DNA from: Intestinibacillus sp964580155
GTDB lineage: Bacteria > Bacillota > Clostridia > Oscillospirales > Butyricicoccaceae
Reading direction: 5' to 3'
NCBI GenBank assembly: GCA_964580155.1
Contig: CAZOJP010000014.1
Span: 1-40,320 of the forward strand
DNA: 40,320 bases
Shown here piece after piece: positions 1 through 8,705 of the stretch. The notes beneath the pieces were generated by a model. That model made no database searches and was not told where the DNA came from. It worked only from the letters and a program-made list of their open reading frames with translations. A program made the translations under genes and the position numbers. Position 1 is the stretch's first letter. Each line of letters begins with the position of its first letter.

Positions 1-12
1 CTTTTCAAGCAT
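1..12 (-). CDS. start of a CDS running off the left edge
   Basis: On the minus strand an ATG at 12-10 opens the codons M-L-E-K before the window ends. A GGGGGAG motif lies about ten bases upstream and could be its ribosome binding site. It follows sigE in the same direction; in many Clostridia sigG stands here, but four codons cannot show that. A chance ATG is also possible. Confidence 0.3.
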
Positions 13-158
13 GATTTGAAAACTCCCCCTCTATAAATTTTTTAGACTTACATTGATATATTAACAATTTATTCACACTTTTGCAACTACTATTTACCGC
101 CTCGGGTTTTTTTCTGCAATTCGGCTGTGAAACCTCTGTGATTGCCCCTATTTCTTCC

Positions 159-192
159 AAAAAGCGCCCTTCGTATCCAAAACGAAGGGCGC
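159..192 (-). terminator. intrinsic terminator of the spoIIGA-sigE operon
   Basis: GCGCCCTTCG (164-173) and CGAAGGGCGC (183-192) form a perfect 10-bp stem with a 9-nt loop. Read on the minus strand it ends in a run of five T (complement of 159-163), just after the sigE stop codon. Confidence 0.85.
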
Positions 193-200
193 ATTTGCGG

Positions 201-911
201 CTATACCCACTTTAAAATATCCTTGCGCATACGGGCAATGATGCGCTTTTCCAGCCGAGAAATATAGGACTGCGAGATGCCGAGCTCGTCTGCAACCTCC
301 TTTTGCGTTCTGCCTTCGCCGCCGCCCAACCCGAACCGCATGGAAATAATGTGCTTTTCGCGCGCAGGCAGATGGGACAGCGCGCGCAGCAAAAGCTGCC
401 GGTCGACGTCGTCCTCAATGGGGCGCAGGACGCTGTCCGGCTCTGTGCCCAGAATATCGGATAGCAGCAGCTCGTTTCCGTCCCAATCCGAGGACAGCGG
501 CTCGTCAAACGACACCTCCGCGCGCTGCCCGGATATCTTGCGCAGGTGCATGAGGATTTCGTTTTCGATGCAGCGCGAGGCATAGGTTGCGAGCTTGGTG
601 TTTTTGTCGCTTTTATAGGTGCCGACCGCTTTGATAAGGCCGATTGTACCGATGGAGATCAGATCCTCCGCGCCCACGCCTGTATTTTCGAATTTGCGTG
701 CGATGTAGACGACCAAACGCAGGTTGTGCTCGATCAGGGTGTCGCGCGCCGCAGGCTCTCCCGCCCGCCAGGCCGCAAGCGCGCGCGCTTCCGATTCCGT
801 GTCGAGCGGCGGGGGCAACACCTCCGAGCCGCCGATGTACTGCACCGATGTGCGGCGCCGCACGCGCGAAAGCGCAAGCCGCAGCAGATTGGTGAGCCAT
901 AAGGTTGTCAT
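201..911 (-). CDS. sigE: RNA polymerase sporulation sigma factor SigE
   Basis: 236-residue sigma-70 family protein. In endospore formers SigE directs the first mother-cell transcription programme. Visible parts: a hydrophobic/basic N-terminal pro-sequence of about 25 residues (WLTNLLRLALSRVRRR), region 2 with NLRLVVYIARKF and DLISIGTIGLIKA, and region 4 with a C-terminal helix-turn-helix (EVADELGISQSYISRLEKRI). The pro-sequence keeps the family inactive at the membrane until SpoIIGA cleaves it, and spoIIGA lies directly upstream (41 bp gap). ATG start with AAGGGG six bases upstream. The context makes this SigE rather than SigK, SigF or SigG. Confidence 0.95.
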   Translation of the reverse strand: MTTLWLTNLLRLALSRVRRRTSVQYIGGSEVLPPPLDTESEARALAAWRAGEPAARDTLIEHNLRLVVYIARKFENTGVGAEDLISIGTIGLIKAVGTYKSDKNTKLATYASRCIENEILMHLRKISGQRAEVSFDEPLSSDWDGNELLLSDILGTEPDSVLRPIEDDVDRQLLLRALSHLPAREKHIISMRFGLGGGEGRTQKEVADELGISQSYISRLEKRIIARMRKDILKWV

Positions 912-952
912 TTTTGTCCCCTTTCTCCGCCGGCTTTGTGCCGTTCCACCTG

Positions 953-1807
953 TTACAAGCCGATTAAACCCTCGTATCGTCCACCCGCAATATTTTGCGG
1001 ACTGATCGCCGCATAGCCGTCAAACGGCGCGCCCCCTCCGCGCGTCGCGCGCTCCAGCCGGAACATGAGCAGCAGTCCGCCCGCCGTGCCCACCGCCTGA
1101 AACGGCAGCAGCCGAAACTGCGCGCAATGAGACGCGGGAATCCTGGCAAACAGATCCGCCGCATTTTGACCGGACAGCGCCGTGCACACAAAGCGCACCT
1201 CGGGCGGCAGAAGGCGCGCCGCCGCACCGCGTTCCAGCACGAGCACTGCCCTGCCGCTGACCGGGTCGGTCAGGTCGCATCCGCTGTCGAGCAGCAGGGT
1301 GCAGCGCGTCGTGCGTCCAAACGCGGTCAAGGTGACCTCCTCGGTTGTGCGGTGCACCGCGCCGTGCTTGGCGCTGCCGCGAAACAAAGCCCCCGTGAGG
1401 ACATAGGCGATCGCGGCGGCGCAAAACACCACGCGCAGCGGCACATTCAAATAGTAAACGCCGCCCGCTCCGAGCGATACACCCGTCGCAAGATACAGCG
1501 CCACCGCAATCCCCGCGAGCGCACAGGAAGCCGCAAGGAACACCGCGTACAGCCTGCCGAGCGGCGCATATCGCCCGAAGGCCAGCGCAACCAGACCGAA
1601 GCCGGCCGCGAGCCGCATCGGCAGGCTGACAAGAATCGGCGGCACGGGGAACACCGTCAGCGCGGCGTAAAGCGCGCCCGCGAGCGCGCCGAGCGCCAGG
1701 CGCACGCGCGGCACATGCACACCTGCGAGCTGCGCTGTCAGTGTGAGCAGTACGAAATCCACCGCGCCGTTAATCGCCATCAGCGCGTCCAGGTAGATGA
1801 CCTCCAC
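953..1807 (-). CDS. spoIIGA: sigma-E processing peptidase SpoIIGA
   Basis: 284 residues. Membrane-embedded aspartic protease that removes the pro-sequence of SigE after the septal signal from the forespore. The N-terminal half (about residues 1-150) is a series of hydrophobic helices; the C-terminal half carries the protease motif LLLDSGCDLTDPVSG, whose DSG fits the catalytic aspartate of the family. The start is GTG (1807-1805), chosen because AGGAGG lies eight bases upstream and the reading frame begins (M)EVIYLD, typical of the family. First gene of the operon with sigE. Confidence 0.93.
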   Translation of the reverse strand: MEVIYLDALMAINGAVDFVLLTLTAQLAGVHVPRVRLALGALAGALYAALTVFPVPPILVSLPMRLAAGFGLVALAFGRYAPLGRLYAVFLAASCALAGIAVALYLATGVSLGAGGVYYLNVPLRVVFCAAAIAYVLTGALFRGSAKHGAVHRTTEEVTLTAFGRTTRCTLLLDSGCDLTDPVSGRAVLVLERGAAARLLPPEVRFVCTALSGQNAADLFARIPASHCAQFRLLPFQAVGTAGGLLLMFRLERATRGGGAPFDGYAAISPQNIAGGRYEGLIGL

Positions 1808-1832
1808 ACGATGCCCCCCCTCCTGTCCTTTT

Positions 1833-1865
1833 ATTATAGGAGGGGCTTTCGGATTATTTTGTCAA
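1833..1865 (-). promoter_or_regulatory. spoIIG-type promoter with 21-bp spacer
   Basis: On the minus strand a consensus -35 TTGACA (1865-1860) and consensus -10 TATAAT (1838-1833) are 21 bp apart. The B. subtilis spoIIG promoter is known for near-consensus hexamers with a 22-bp spacer that need Spo0A~P for use. Partial matches to the 0A box overlap the -35 (ATTGACA, 5/7 to the reverse consensus) and lie upstream near 1902-1908. Hexamers and spacing are seen; Spo0A control is inferred. Confidence 0.7.
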
Positions 1866-1951
1866 TCCGAACCGATGCTTTGGGGCGGTTGTGCGTGCAA
1901 AAGCGACAGGCTACTCCATGTACAAGCCCCGTACAAGCCCTGTCTGCACGC

Positions 1952-1975
1952 AAAAAAGCCGCCCTCACGGACGGC
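1952..1975 (-). terminator. intrinsic terminator of the S-layer gene
   Basis: On the minus strand GCCGTCC-GTGA-GGGCGGC is followed by six T, 18 bp past the stop codon of the gene ending at 1993. Confidence 0.8.
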
Positions 1976-1992
1976 CTTTTCGATACGATCTG

Positions 1993-4596
1993 TTATGATT
2001 TTGCAATTTGAATACGCTGTGTAATTGTTCCGGTGACCGAAAGCGATTGACTCACCGTTTGGTATCCACTGCACGATACACGCGCCGTATAGTCGCCGCG
2101 CTTCACCTGGAAGCTCGCCAAGCCGTCCTTGCCGGTCGTGATGGACTGCCCGCCCAATGTAACGGTTGCATCCGACAGATTCGCGCCGTTCTGATCCGTC
2201 ACATAGAGGTTGACGGTCTCCATAATCGCCGCAGTGAAGCTGACCGACTGGCCGCCCGAAACGCTGATCGTGCGTGTCAGGGTTTCCGCGAAGCGGTCGT
2301 GCTTGGCGGTCAGGGTGTAGCTGCCGCGCTTGACATATGCGGTTGCAAGCCCCTCTATGTTCGTGGTCAGCGTCTGCGCCGGTGTCGCGCCGTCGGTCGA
2401 GCTGCCGCTCGGCGCGAGTGCAATCTCTACGCCCTCGAGCGCCGTGCCGAGGTCGTCAATCACCGCCACCTTGACCGCATAGGTCGTGACATAGTTGACG
2501 CGCAGCACCGGATCGGTGCCCGACGACATATCAAAGACCAAATCGATAGAGCCCGTGGATTTGCTGGGCGCGAGGTCGGACAGCGCGGTCTTGCTCAGGA
2601 TCACCTGATTGCCCGAAATTTTATACTGCCAGTTTTCTTGCAGCGTTTTATCACCGAATGTAATCTTGCTGAGGGTCGCGTCCTCTACGCGGTTGAGCGT
2701 CACCGTCAGATCCTGATAGCCGCCGCTTGACGTGTTGGCATCAAAATCGACCGAGGTGGGCTTGACCTCATTTCTGGGAGAGCTGTCCTCAATCGTGAGG
2801 GACAGTGTCGGGTTGTTGCCCGCGCTGACCTCAAATGTCATGGTATACACACCGGTCGAGCGTTTTTCAAGCGTGGCGCGCTGCAAAATGACCGCGCCGG
2901 TCGTGCCGTTATAGGTGTAATCCGTGCCGCGCTCAAGCGTCGTACCCGCGAGCTTGATACTATTGAACACCGTGCCCTTGGAAAGCTGCAGCGTCGCCGT
3001 CAGATTGGCGTACTTTTCCGAGCGCTGATACTTGTCAAAGGTGGCGGAGGTTATATCCACATAGTTCTTTGCGGAGTTCGTGATCGCAATCGGAAGCGTG
3101 CCGCGCGCGCCGTCCTCAAAGCTCACCACGATCGAGTAGCTACCTTCCTTTAGCTTTGCGATATAGCTTTTATAAAGGCGGAAGCCCTTGTCGGTCAGGC
3201 GGTAATCCGTTCCCTCTGTGAGTACGTTCGTGCCGTTTGTCAGCTTGGTCACCTTTGCCGGATCGCCGCTCATCGTATAGTCTGTATAGGTATCCAGCGC
3301 GCTCGCATTGCCGATATCAAAGCTTGCGCTGCTCGGGGTGATGACGATGCTGTTGGAGGACGCGGTCTTCTCGCCCGCGACTGTTGCGGTTACGCCGCTT
3401 GCAAGCACCAGACTGGCAGGCTGCATCGAGAGCGAGCAGCCGGAAACGTTGAGCACTGCTTTCTGGACGGATCCGGTGCCCGTGACCGTCGTTGCGGCGT
3501 TGGCGGTCAGCGTGTTGATTGCGGAGCGCGAGGTTGTCGTGACCGCGGCGGCACCGCTTGCCGTCAAGCTCCACAGCGAACCGTCGAGCGCGACGGTGGG
3601 CTTTTTGTCGCCCGTGATTGCCACATCGGAGAAGCCTCCTGCGCTCACATCAAGGGACTGCTCGTCAAGCGAGCAGCTCGTCTGCACCTCGGTTTTGCCG
3701 ATGTTCGTCTTGCCCGTGGTGACAATGTCGAGCGTGTGCGCAAGCGGAGAGGACACCACGAGCTTGGGTGCGGTCACGCCGTCCAGGGTGACTGCGCCGC
3801 CGGACACGATGATTTTGCCGTCTACCGTGACATTCGTCAGCGTGACCGCTTCGCTCAGCGCGCCTTCTGTAATGTACAGATCGCCCTTGATTTCCGTATT
3901 GGACAGCGTGCTGCCCGCGGAGATCGTCGCATTTTTGACATCACCGCGCAAATTGGCGGCGGTGTAGCTGACACCGCTCTTGTCCATCGAGGTGCCCATA
4001 TAGTTGTACAGAATCTTGGCAAATTCCGCGCGTGTAATCGTATTTTTCGGCTTAAAGGTGCCATCGGTGTAGCCGACGAGATAGCCTGCTTCCACCGCCT
4101 CGGCGATATAGCCCTCGCTCCACGAGCTGATTTGCGCCTTATCCTTAAACGTGATGGAGGCTGTATTGCTTTCCGGCGCGACCTTGTGCAGACGGCCGAT
4201 GATTGTCGCGGCCTGCTCGCGTGTAATGTTGCCGAACGGGTCCATCTTGTTGTTGCCCACGCCCGTGATATAGCCGTGCGCGACCGCAACCTGAATCGGC
4301 TCATAGTACCAGCCCTGCGCGCCGGTGGAATCGGTCTGCGGCACATCGCTGAAGCTGATCTGCGCCTTTTCGGTAAAATTGAACGCGCGGTTGAGATAGC
4401 GCATAAACTCGGCGCGTGTGACCGTCTGCGCCGGCTTGTAGCTGCCGTCGGCGGACGGCTTCATCACCTCAAGCTCGCTGAGATATGTAATGTATTGCTT
4501 TGCCCAATGGTTGGACAGATCATCCGCCGCCAGCGCCATGGGACTGGCTGTCAGCAGCATGGTACCCGCAAGAACCGCGGATAAAAATTTCTTCAA
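1993..4596 (-). CDS. secreted S-layer homology protein with X2-type and PEGA-like domains
   Basis: 867 residues. A signal peptide (KKFLSAVLAGTMLLTASPMALA, cleavage near residue 23) is followed by three SLH modules (about 25-205; ITRAEFAKILYNYMG-type motifs), which in Gram-positive bacteria hold proteins to pyruvylated wall polymers. Next comes a low-complexity beta region rich in Thr/Ser/Val (about 215-410). Three modules of about 95 residues then resemble carbohydrate-binding X2 Ig-like domains, each with a GTDY/ENWQY-like motif and a late G-x-Y/F-beta strand. Two C-terminal repeats share the pattern DG(L/-)A-x-VKRG(S/D)YT, as in PEGA or carboxypeptidase-regulatory-like folds. The start is TTG, with AGGTGA upstream. 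No catalytic domain was seen, so a structural or adhesive role is likely. Monocistronic. Confidence 0.85.
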   Translation of the reverse strand: MKKFLSAVLAGTMLLTASPMALAADDLSNHWAKQYITYLSELEVMKPSADGSYKPAQTVTRAEFMRYLNRAFNFTEKAQISFSDVPQTDSTGAQGWYYEPIQVAVAHGYITGVGNNKMDPFGNITREQAATIIGRLHKVAPESNTASITFKDKAQISSWSEGYIAEAVEAGYLVGYTDGTFKPKNTITRAEFAKILYNYMGTSMDKSGVSYTAANLRGDVKNATISAGSTLSNTEIKGDLYITEGALSEAVTLTNVTVDGKIIVSGGAVTLDGVTAPKLVVSSPLAHTLDIVTTGKTNIGKTEVQTSCSLDEQSLDVSAGGFSDVAITGDKKPTVALDGSLWSLTASGAAAVTTTSRSAINTLTANAATTVTGTGSVQKAVLNVSGCSLSMQPASLVLASGVTATVAGEKTASSNSIVITPSSASFDIGNASALDTYTDYTMSGDPAKVTKLTNGTNVLTEGTDYRLTDKGFRLYKSYIAKLKEGSYSIVVSFEDGARGTLPIAITNSAKNYVDITSATFDKYQRSEKYANLTATLQLSKGTVFNSIKLAGTTLERGTDYTYNGTTGAVILQRATLEKRSTGVYTMTFEVSAGNNPTLSLTIEDSSPRNEVKPTSVDFDANTSSGGYQDLTVTLNRVEDATLSKITFGDKTLQENWQYKISGNQVILSKTALSDLAPSKSTGSIDLVFDMSSGTDPVLRVNYVTTYAVKVAVIDDLGTALEGVEIALAPSGSSTDGATPAQTLTTNIEGLATAYVKRGSYTLTAKHDRFAETLTRTISVSGGQSVSFTAAIMETVNLYVTDQNGANLSDATVTLGGQSITTGKDGLASFQVKRGDYTARVSCSGYQTVSQSLSVTGTITQRIQIAKS

Positions 4597-4692
4597 AGCA
4601 GCTCACCTCTTTCGCATCATTGGTTGCGTGTATCTGTTGTCTTTTCTATTTTAACACCTTTTGCCCTTTTTGTGTACTATTATTTGTCAGGC

Positions 4693-5499
4693 TCATCGTG
4701 CGGCGCATACAAAGCGCACAAACTGCCGCCCCTTGCGGCTGACCCCGGTGAACGCGAGCACATGCACGCGTCCCTTGCCGCGCACCGTGATGCGATCCCC
4801 CGTTTCAATCTCTTTTTCCGCCTTCACACATTCAAGCTGGTTGACGAATACGCGCCCGCCGGCGATCTCGCTTTGCGCCTCGGTGCGCGACAGCCCGAAG
4901 GTCAGCGCGACAATATTATCAAGCCGCGCGGACGCCACGCTGCCCTCGCGCGTTTCGCCCTGCGTCTGCGCAGCTTGCAGCGCGGACAGCGGCACTTCCT
5001 CCAGCGAAAGCCGTTTGCGTCCGGCCTGCGCAAAATGCAGCCGCACAAACTCCGCAACCTCGCGCAGCACCAGCACCTCCGCCCCCTGCTCGCCCACCAG
5101 AATATCTCCGATGCTGTCGCGGCGCAGCCCCAGCCCCATGAGCGCGCCGAGATAATCGCGGTGCGTCAGCGTGTCCGCCGCGTGCTTGTGCGCGCGCAGC
5201 AGCACAAGGGGGCTGTTTTCCTGCGTTTGCGCGTCCTCCGCGGTCAAATAATCGGGGTAAAACACTGCGCACGCGCGCTCCGCGTCCGCATAGCCGCCGA
5301 CAAAAACCGTCTGCCCCTCACCGCCCGCAAGGCGCGCCGCCTGCGCGACCATCGAGCGCTCGCGCAGATCGAGAAAGCGCGTGCTTGTCAGATAACTGCG
5401 CGCGCGGCAGGTTTCCAGCTTATCCAGCGCGTTCGCCAGCAGCATCCGGTCATCGTCCGAGCGTGCCAGTGCGCGCAAAATTTCGTCCTTACTTTTCAT
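4693..5499 (-). CDS. ylmH: YlmH-family S4-domain RNA-binding protein
   Basis: 268 residues from the ATG at 5499, chosen over an in-frame ATG 14 codons upstream because AAAGGAGG sits just before it. The C-terminal 80 residues form an S4 domain (ASARLDNIVALTFGLSRTEAQ, then GRVFVNQ and GDRITVRGKGR), an RNA-binding fold. The N-terminal part matches the YlmH architecture (FVGGYADAERA, DYLGALMGLGLRRDSIGDIL). B. subtilis YlmH lies in the division cluster and relatives act in ribosome-associated rescue of stalled peptidyl-tRNA. Here the gene is not in a ylm cluster but alone, divergent from birA. Family assignment is firm; the exact role is inferred. Confidence 0.85.
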   Translation of the reverse strand: MKSKDEILRALARSDDDRMLLANALDKLETCRARSYLTSTRFLDLRERSMVAQAARLAGGEGQTVFVGGYADAERACAVFYPDYLTAEDAQTQENSPLVLLRAHKHAADTLTHRDYLGALMGLGLRRDSIGDILVGEQGAEVLVLREVAEFVRLHFAQAGRKRLSLEEVPLSALQAAQTQGETREGSVASARLDNIVALTFGLSRTEAQSEIAGGRVFVNQLECVKAEKEIETGDRITVRGKGRVHVLAFTGVSRKGRQFVRFVCAAR

Positions 5500-5524
5500 A
5501 GCGCCTCCTTTCACGGTATCTTTT

Positions 5525-5554
5525 ATTGTACAGGAAGTCAAAATCGTTTACAAT
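5525..5554. promoter_or_regulatory. overlapping divergent promoters of ylmH and birA
   Basis: On the plus strand TTGTAC (5526-5531) and TACAAT (5549-5554) are 17 bp apart, in front of birA. On the minus strand TTGTAA (5553-5548) and TACAAT (5530-5525) are also 17 bp apart, in front of ylmH. The two promoters occupy the same 30 bp face to face, forming an ATTGTA...TACAAT inverted repeat. Confidence 0.6.
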
Positions 5555-5589
5555 ATAAGCAGCACGAATTTACAGGGAGGTTCTGTTTT

Positions 5590-6564
5590 ATGGTACGCGA
5601 TGAAGTTTTACGCGCGCTCGAAGCACAGCGCGGACAGTGCATCAGCGGTGCGGCACTCGCGCAAAGGCTTGGTGTGTCGCGCGCGGCCGTCTGGAAGGCC
5701 ATCGAAAAGCTGCGCGCGGACGGGCTGATGATCGACGCCCTCACAGGCGAGGGTTATGCGCTGCGCGCGGACGACGATACCCTGACCGCCGAGGCGGTGC
5801 ACGCCGCACGGGAAACGCACGCGCTCGGCAGCGCGCTCACGGTTCTCCCCGAGACCGATTCGACCAATTCGCTCATGAAGCGCGACTACACGGACGCGCC
5901 GCACGGCTTCACGCTCATTGCGCGCACGCAGACCGCGGGCCGCGGCAGACTGGGCCGCACCTTTTGCTCGCCCGACGGCGGACTGTATATGAGCGTGCTG
6001 CTGCGCCCCCGTCTGCCGCTGGCGCAGCTCAATTTCGTCACACTCGCCGCAGCGGTCGCGGTGTGCCGCGCGCTCGAACGCCTGACATCCGTCGCGCCCT
6101 CTATTAAATGGGTGAACGACGTGCTCGTGGACGACCGCAAGCTGTGCGGCATCCTGACCGAAGCCGCTATCGAGGGCGAAACCGGCGCGATCGACTTTGT
6201 CGTGGTCGGCATCGGGATCAACCTGCGGCTGGACCGCACAGCGCTGCCGCCCGAGGTGCAGCCGATCGTGTGCGCACTCGCGGAGCTGACGCACGACGTG
6301 CCGCGCCGCGCGGTGCTCGCCGCCGCGATTCTCGACGAGCTGGGCACGGCCTATGCGCTGCTCGAGCGCGGACAGTCCGACCTGCTGCTTGCGGAATACC
6401 GCGCGCGTCTGTGCGTGCTCGGCCGCATGGTGCGCGTGTGCACACCGCAGGGCAGCTACGAAGCGCGCGTGCACGGTTTGGACGAAGACGGACACTTGCA
6501 GGTGTGCACGGCGGACGGTGTGCGGCACACGCTGTCCTCGGGTGAAATCAGCATCCGTCTATAA
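5590..6564 (+). CDS. birA: bifunctional biotin-[acetyl-CoA-carboxylase] ligase / biotin repressor BirA
   Basis: 324 residues. It activates biotin to biotinyl-AMP and transfers it to the lysine of biotin carboxyl carrier proteins. The N-terminal winged helix (about 1-65, SGAALAQRLGVSRAAVWKAIEKL) marks a group II BirA that can also repress biotin genes. The ligase core shows ETDSTNSLM, the adenylate-loop motif AGRGRLGR, KWVNDV and VVGIGINL; a small C-terminal SH3-like domain follows (LGRMVRV...). The start at 5590 has AGGGAGG eight bases upstream; the frame stays open far upstream but without a comparable signal. No biotin synthesis or bioY gene is seen here, so its targets lie elsewhere. Confidence 0.95.
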   Translation: MVRDEVLRALEAQRGQCISGAALAQRLGVSRAAVWKAIEKLRADGLMIDALTGEGYALRADDDTLTAEAVHAARETHALGSALTVLPETDSTNSLMKRDYTDAPHGFTLIARTQTAGRGRLGRTFCSPDGGLYMSVLLRPRLPLAQLNFVTLAAAVAVCRALERLTSVAPSIKWVNDVLVDDRKLCGILTEAAIEGETGAIDFVVVGIGINLRLDRTALPPEVQPIVCALAELTHDVPRRAVLAAAILDELGTAYALLERGQSDLLLAEYRARLCVLGRMVRVCTPQGSYEARVHGLDEDGHLQVCTADGVRHTLSSGEISIRL

Positions 6565-6605
6565 AATAGACGGTAAAATCCCCCTCTTTGTTTCAATCGC
6601 AGCAT

Positions 6606-6639
6606 AAAAAGGCGGCCTGCCGAAGCAGGTCGCCTTTTT
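6606..6639. terminator. bidirectional terminator between birA and rnj
   Basis: AAAAAGGCGGCCTGC (6606-6620), loop CGAA, GCAGGTCGCCTTTTT (6625-6639): a 15-bp stem with one G-T pair, A/T tails on both sides, between two convergent genes. Confidence 0.9.
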
Positions 6640-6650
6640 ATGGTATTTTA

Positions 6651-8309
6651 TCAGATCTCCATGATGACCGGAAGGATCATCGGGCTTCTTGCGGTTTTCT
6701 GGAACAGATACTCGCCGAGCACGTTTTTCAGCTCGCCCTTGATGCCGTTCCAGTCGTGGATATTCTCGCCGGCGCACTTGTCGAGCGCCTTCTGCGAAAT
6801 GCGGCGCAGCTCCTCCATGAGGGCGTCCGCCTCCTTGACATAGATAAATCCGCGGGACACAATATCCGGTCCGGCAATGACCACGCCGCTTTCGCGGTCC
6901 ATCGTCACGACGACGACAAGCAGACCGTCCTCTGCAAGGTGTCTGCGGTCGCGCAGCACCGCGGTGCCGACATCGCCGATGCCCAAACCGTCCACCAGCA
7001 CGCGGCCGGACGGCACGGGGTTTGCCAGACGCGCGGTTTTTTCCGTGATTTCGATGGGTCGGCCAATCTCGGAAATGATGATGTTTTTCTCGTTCACACC
7101 CATTTGACGCGCAAGCTGACCGTGCATTTCGAGGTGACGGTGTTCGCCGTGCACCGGAATGAAATACTTGGGCTTGCACAGCGCCAGCATGAGCTTTTGC
7201 TCCTCCTGGCACGCGTGACCCGAGACATGAATCATCGCGCTGCGGTCGTACACGATTTCCGCGCCCTTTTTCGACAGCTCGTTAATCATGGAATAAACCG
7301 CTTTTTCGTTGCCCGGAATCGCGGACGCCGCAATGAGGATGCGATCGCCGCGGCTGACCTCGACCTGCTTGTGCGAGGAATAGGCCATGCGGTAAAGCGC
7401 GGACATGGTCTCACCCTGTGAACCGGTGGACACAATGACAATCTTGTTCTGCGGGTATTTGTTGATCGTATTGAGATCAATCATCACCTTTTTGTCGTCG
7501 TGCAGATACCCAAGCTCCATCGCCACCGCGGAGATATTCTCCATGCTGCGTCCGCAAATTGCGACCTTGCGCCCGTGGCGCGCCGCCAGATCGAACACCT
7601 GCTGCAAGCGGTAGATGTTGGATGCAAAGGTCGCGATGATGATGCGCTGGTCGCAATCCTTGAAATATTTTTCAAAGGACGCGCCGACGACCTGCTCACT
7701 CGGGGTGAAGCCCATGCGCTCGACGTTCGTCGAATCGCTCATCAGCGCAAGCACGCCTTCCCTGCCCAGTTCGCCGAAGCGCGCAAGGTCGATCACCTCG
7801 CCCGAAACCGGTGTCAGGTCGATCTTGAAGTCACCTGTGTGCACCAGCGTGCCGAGCGGCGTGCGAATGGCAAGCGCGACAGAGTCCGCGATCGAGTGGT
7901 TCGTGTGGATAAACTCAATCTCAAAGCAGCCCAGGCTGACGCGGTCTCCCGCCTTGACGCGCATGAGCTTGACCTTGTTGAGCATGCGATGCTCGGTCAG
8001 CTTGTGCTCCACAATGCCGCAGGTCAGGCGCGTTGCGTAAATCGGCACGTTGATATCGCGCAGAACATAGGGAATCGCACCAATGTGGTCCTCATGTCCG
8101 TGCGTGATGACAAAGCCGCGCACCTTGCTGCGGTGGCGCTTGAGATAGGTGATGTCCGGAATGACGAGATCCACGCCCAGCATGTCGTCATCCGGGAATG
8201 CCAAGCCGCAGTCGATGACAATGATGTCGCCGCCATACTCAATCGCGGTCATGTTCTTGCCGATTTCGTCAAGACCACCCAACGGTACAATCTTCAGTTT
8301 TTCTTTCAT
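6651..8309 (-). CDS. rnj: ribonuclease J
   Basis: 552 residues, the usual RNase J length. Metallo-beta-lactamase/beta-CASP nuclease with 5'-3' exo- and endonuclease activity in mRNA decay and rRNA maturation. Visible: N-terminal LKIVPLGGLDEIGKN, the zinc motif THGHEDHIGAIPYV, the later ligand TGDFKID, beta-CASP motifs (MSDSTNVE; STGSQGE), HVSGHA and the histidine-containing VHGEHRHL. The C-terminal domain is present. It stands alone with its own promoter region and converges on birA. RnjA and RnjB cannot be told apart from one copy. The Shine-Dalgarno AAGGA is about 15 bases from the ATG, longer than usual. Confidence 0.95.
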   Translation of the reverse strand: MKEKLKIVPLGGLDEIGKNMTAIEYGGDIIVIDCGLAFPDDDMLGVDLVIPDITYLKRHRSKVRGFVITHGHEDHIGAIPYVLRDINVPIYATRLTCGIVEHKLTEHRMLNKVKLMRVKAGDRVSLGCFEIEFIHTNHSIADSVALAIRTPLGTLVHTGDFKIDLTPVSGEVIDLARFGELGREGVLALMSDSTNVERMGFTPSEQVVGASFEKYFKDCDQRIIIATFASNIYRLQQVFDLAARHGRKVAICGRSMENISAVAMELGYLHDDKKVMIDLNTINKYPQNKIVIVSTGSQGETMSALYRMAYSSHKQVEVSRGDRILIAASAIPGNEKAVYSMINELSKKGAEIVYDRSAMIHVSGHACQEEQKLMLALCKPKYFIPVHGEHRHLEMHGQLARQMGVNEKNIIISEIGRPIEITEKTARLANPVPSGRVLVDGLGIGDVGTAVLRDRRHLAEDGLLVVVVTMDRESGVVIAGPDIVSRGFIYVKEADALMEELRRISQKALDKCAGENIHDWNGIKGELKNVLGEYLFQKTARSPMILPVIMEI

Positions 8310-8478
8310 AATTGTTTATCACTTTCCTTTTCAGCGTAAATTTTGTTGTGAAAACGGCGATTGCCGCCCATTAATAGGGAAGGCCGCGCAAAACGTGCGC
8401 GCTGCGTCCCTGTTTTTCAAATTTCGGTTGTACAGCGATAACAACGTCATCTAGCAGTGTACAAATTTATGCAAGATT

Positions 8479-8508
8479 ATTATAACATGTTCCCTCTCCG
8501 TTTGTACA
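8479..8508 (-). promoter_or_regulatory. candidate promoter of rnj
   Basis: On the minus strand TGTACA (8508-8503, 4/6 to the -35 consensus) and a perfect TATAAT (8484-8479) are 18 bp apart. This would give a leader of about 160 nt before RNase J. Confidence 0.5.
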
Positions 8509-8676
8509 GTCCTAATTCCGCCCCGGCTTCAAAGTCATGTACGGTGACGTGCGTGCATCCGCCGCGCGAGGTTACACGTTGCCGCTAAAATGCTGATTCT
8601 TCGTGATTTTGTACCAATTATACGCTTTAGTCGGACGGAAAAATCATTGCATTTTTCACCAATCGCAAAAAAGTGT

Positions 8677-8705
8677 TTGACAAACCAATTCTCGCCGTGT
8701 ATTAT
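8677..8705 (+). promoter_or_regulatory. promoter of the 3D-domain gene
   Basis: A perfect TTGACA (8677-8682) and TATTAT (8700-8705) with a 17-bp spacer. Transcription would begin near 8,712, leaving a leader of about 95 nt. Confidence 0.75.

Noticed and set aside
995..2011. Long plus-strand open frame opposite spoIIGA
   Set aside because: Arg/Ala/His-rich translation typical of the antisense of GC-rich coding DNA; no ribosome binding site. Similar long antisense frames opposite metH, rnj and birA were dismissed for the same reason.
5526..5553. BirA operator of the TTGTAAACC-N14-16-GGTTTACAA type
   Set aside because: The half sites are imperfect and the spacing is about 10 bp, too short for known BirA operators; overlapping -10/-35 boxes explain the inverted repeat.
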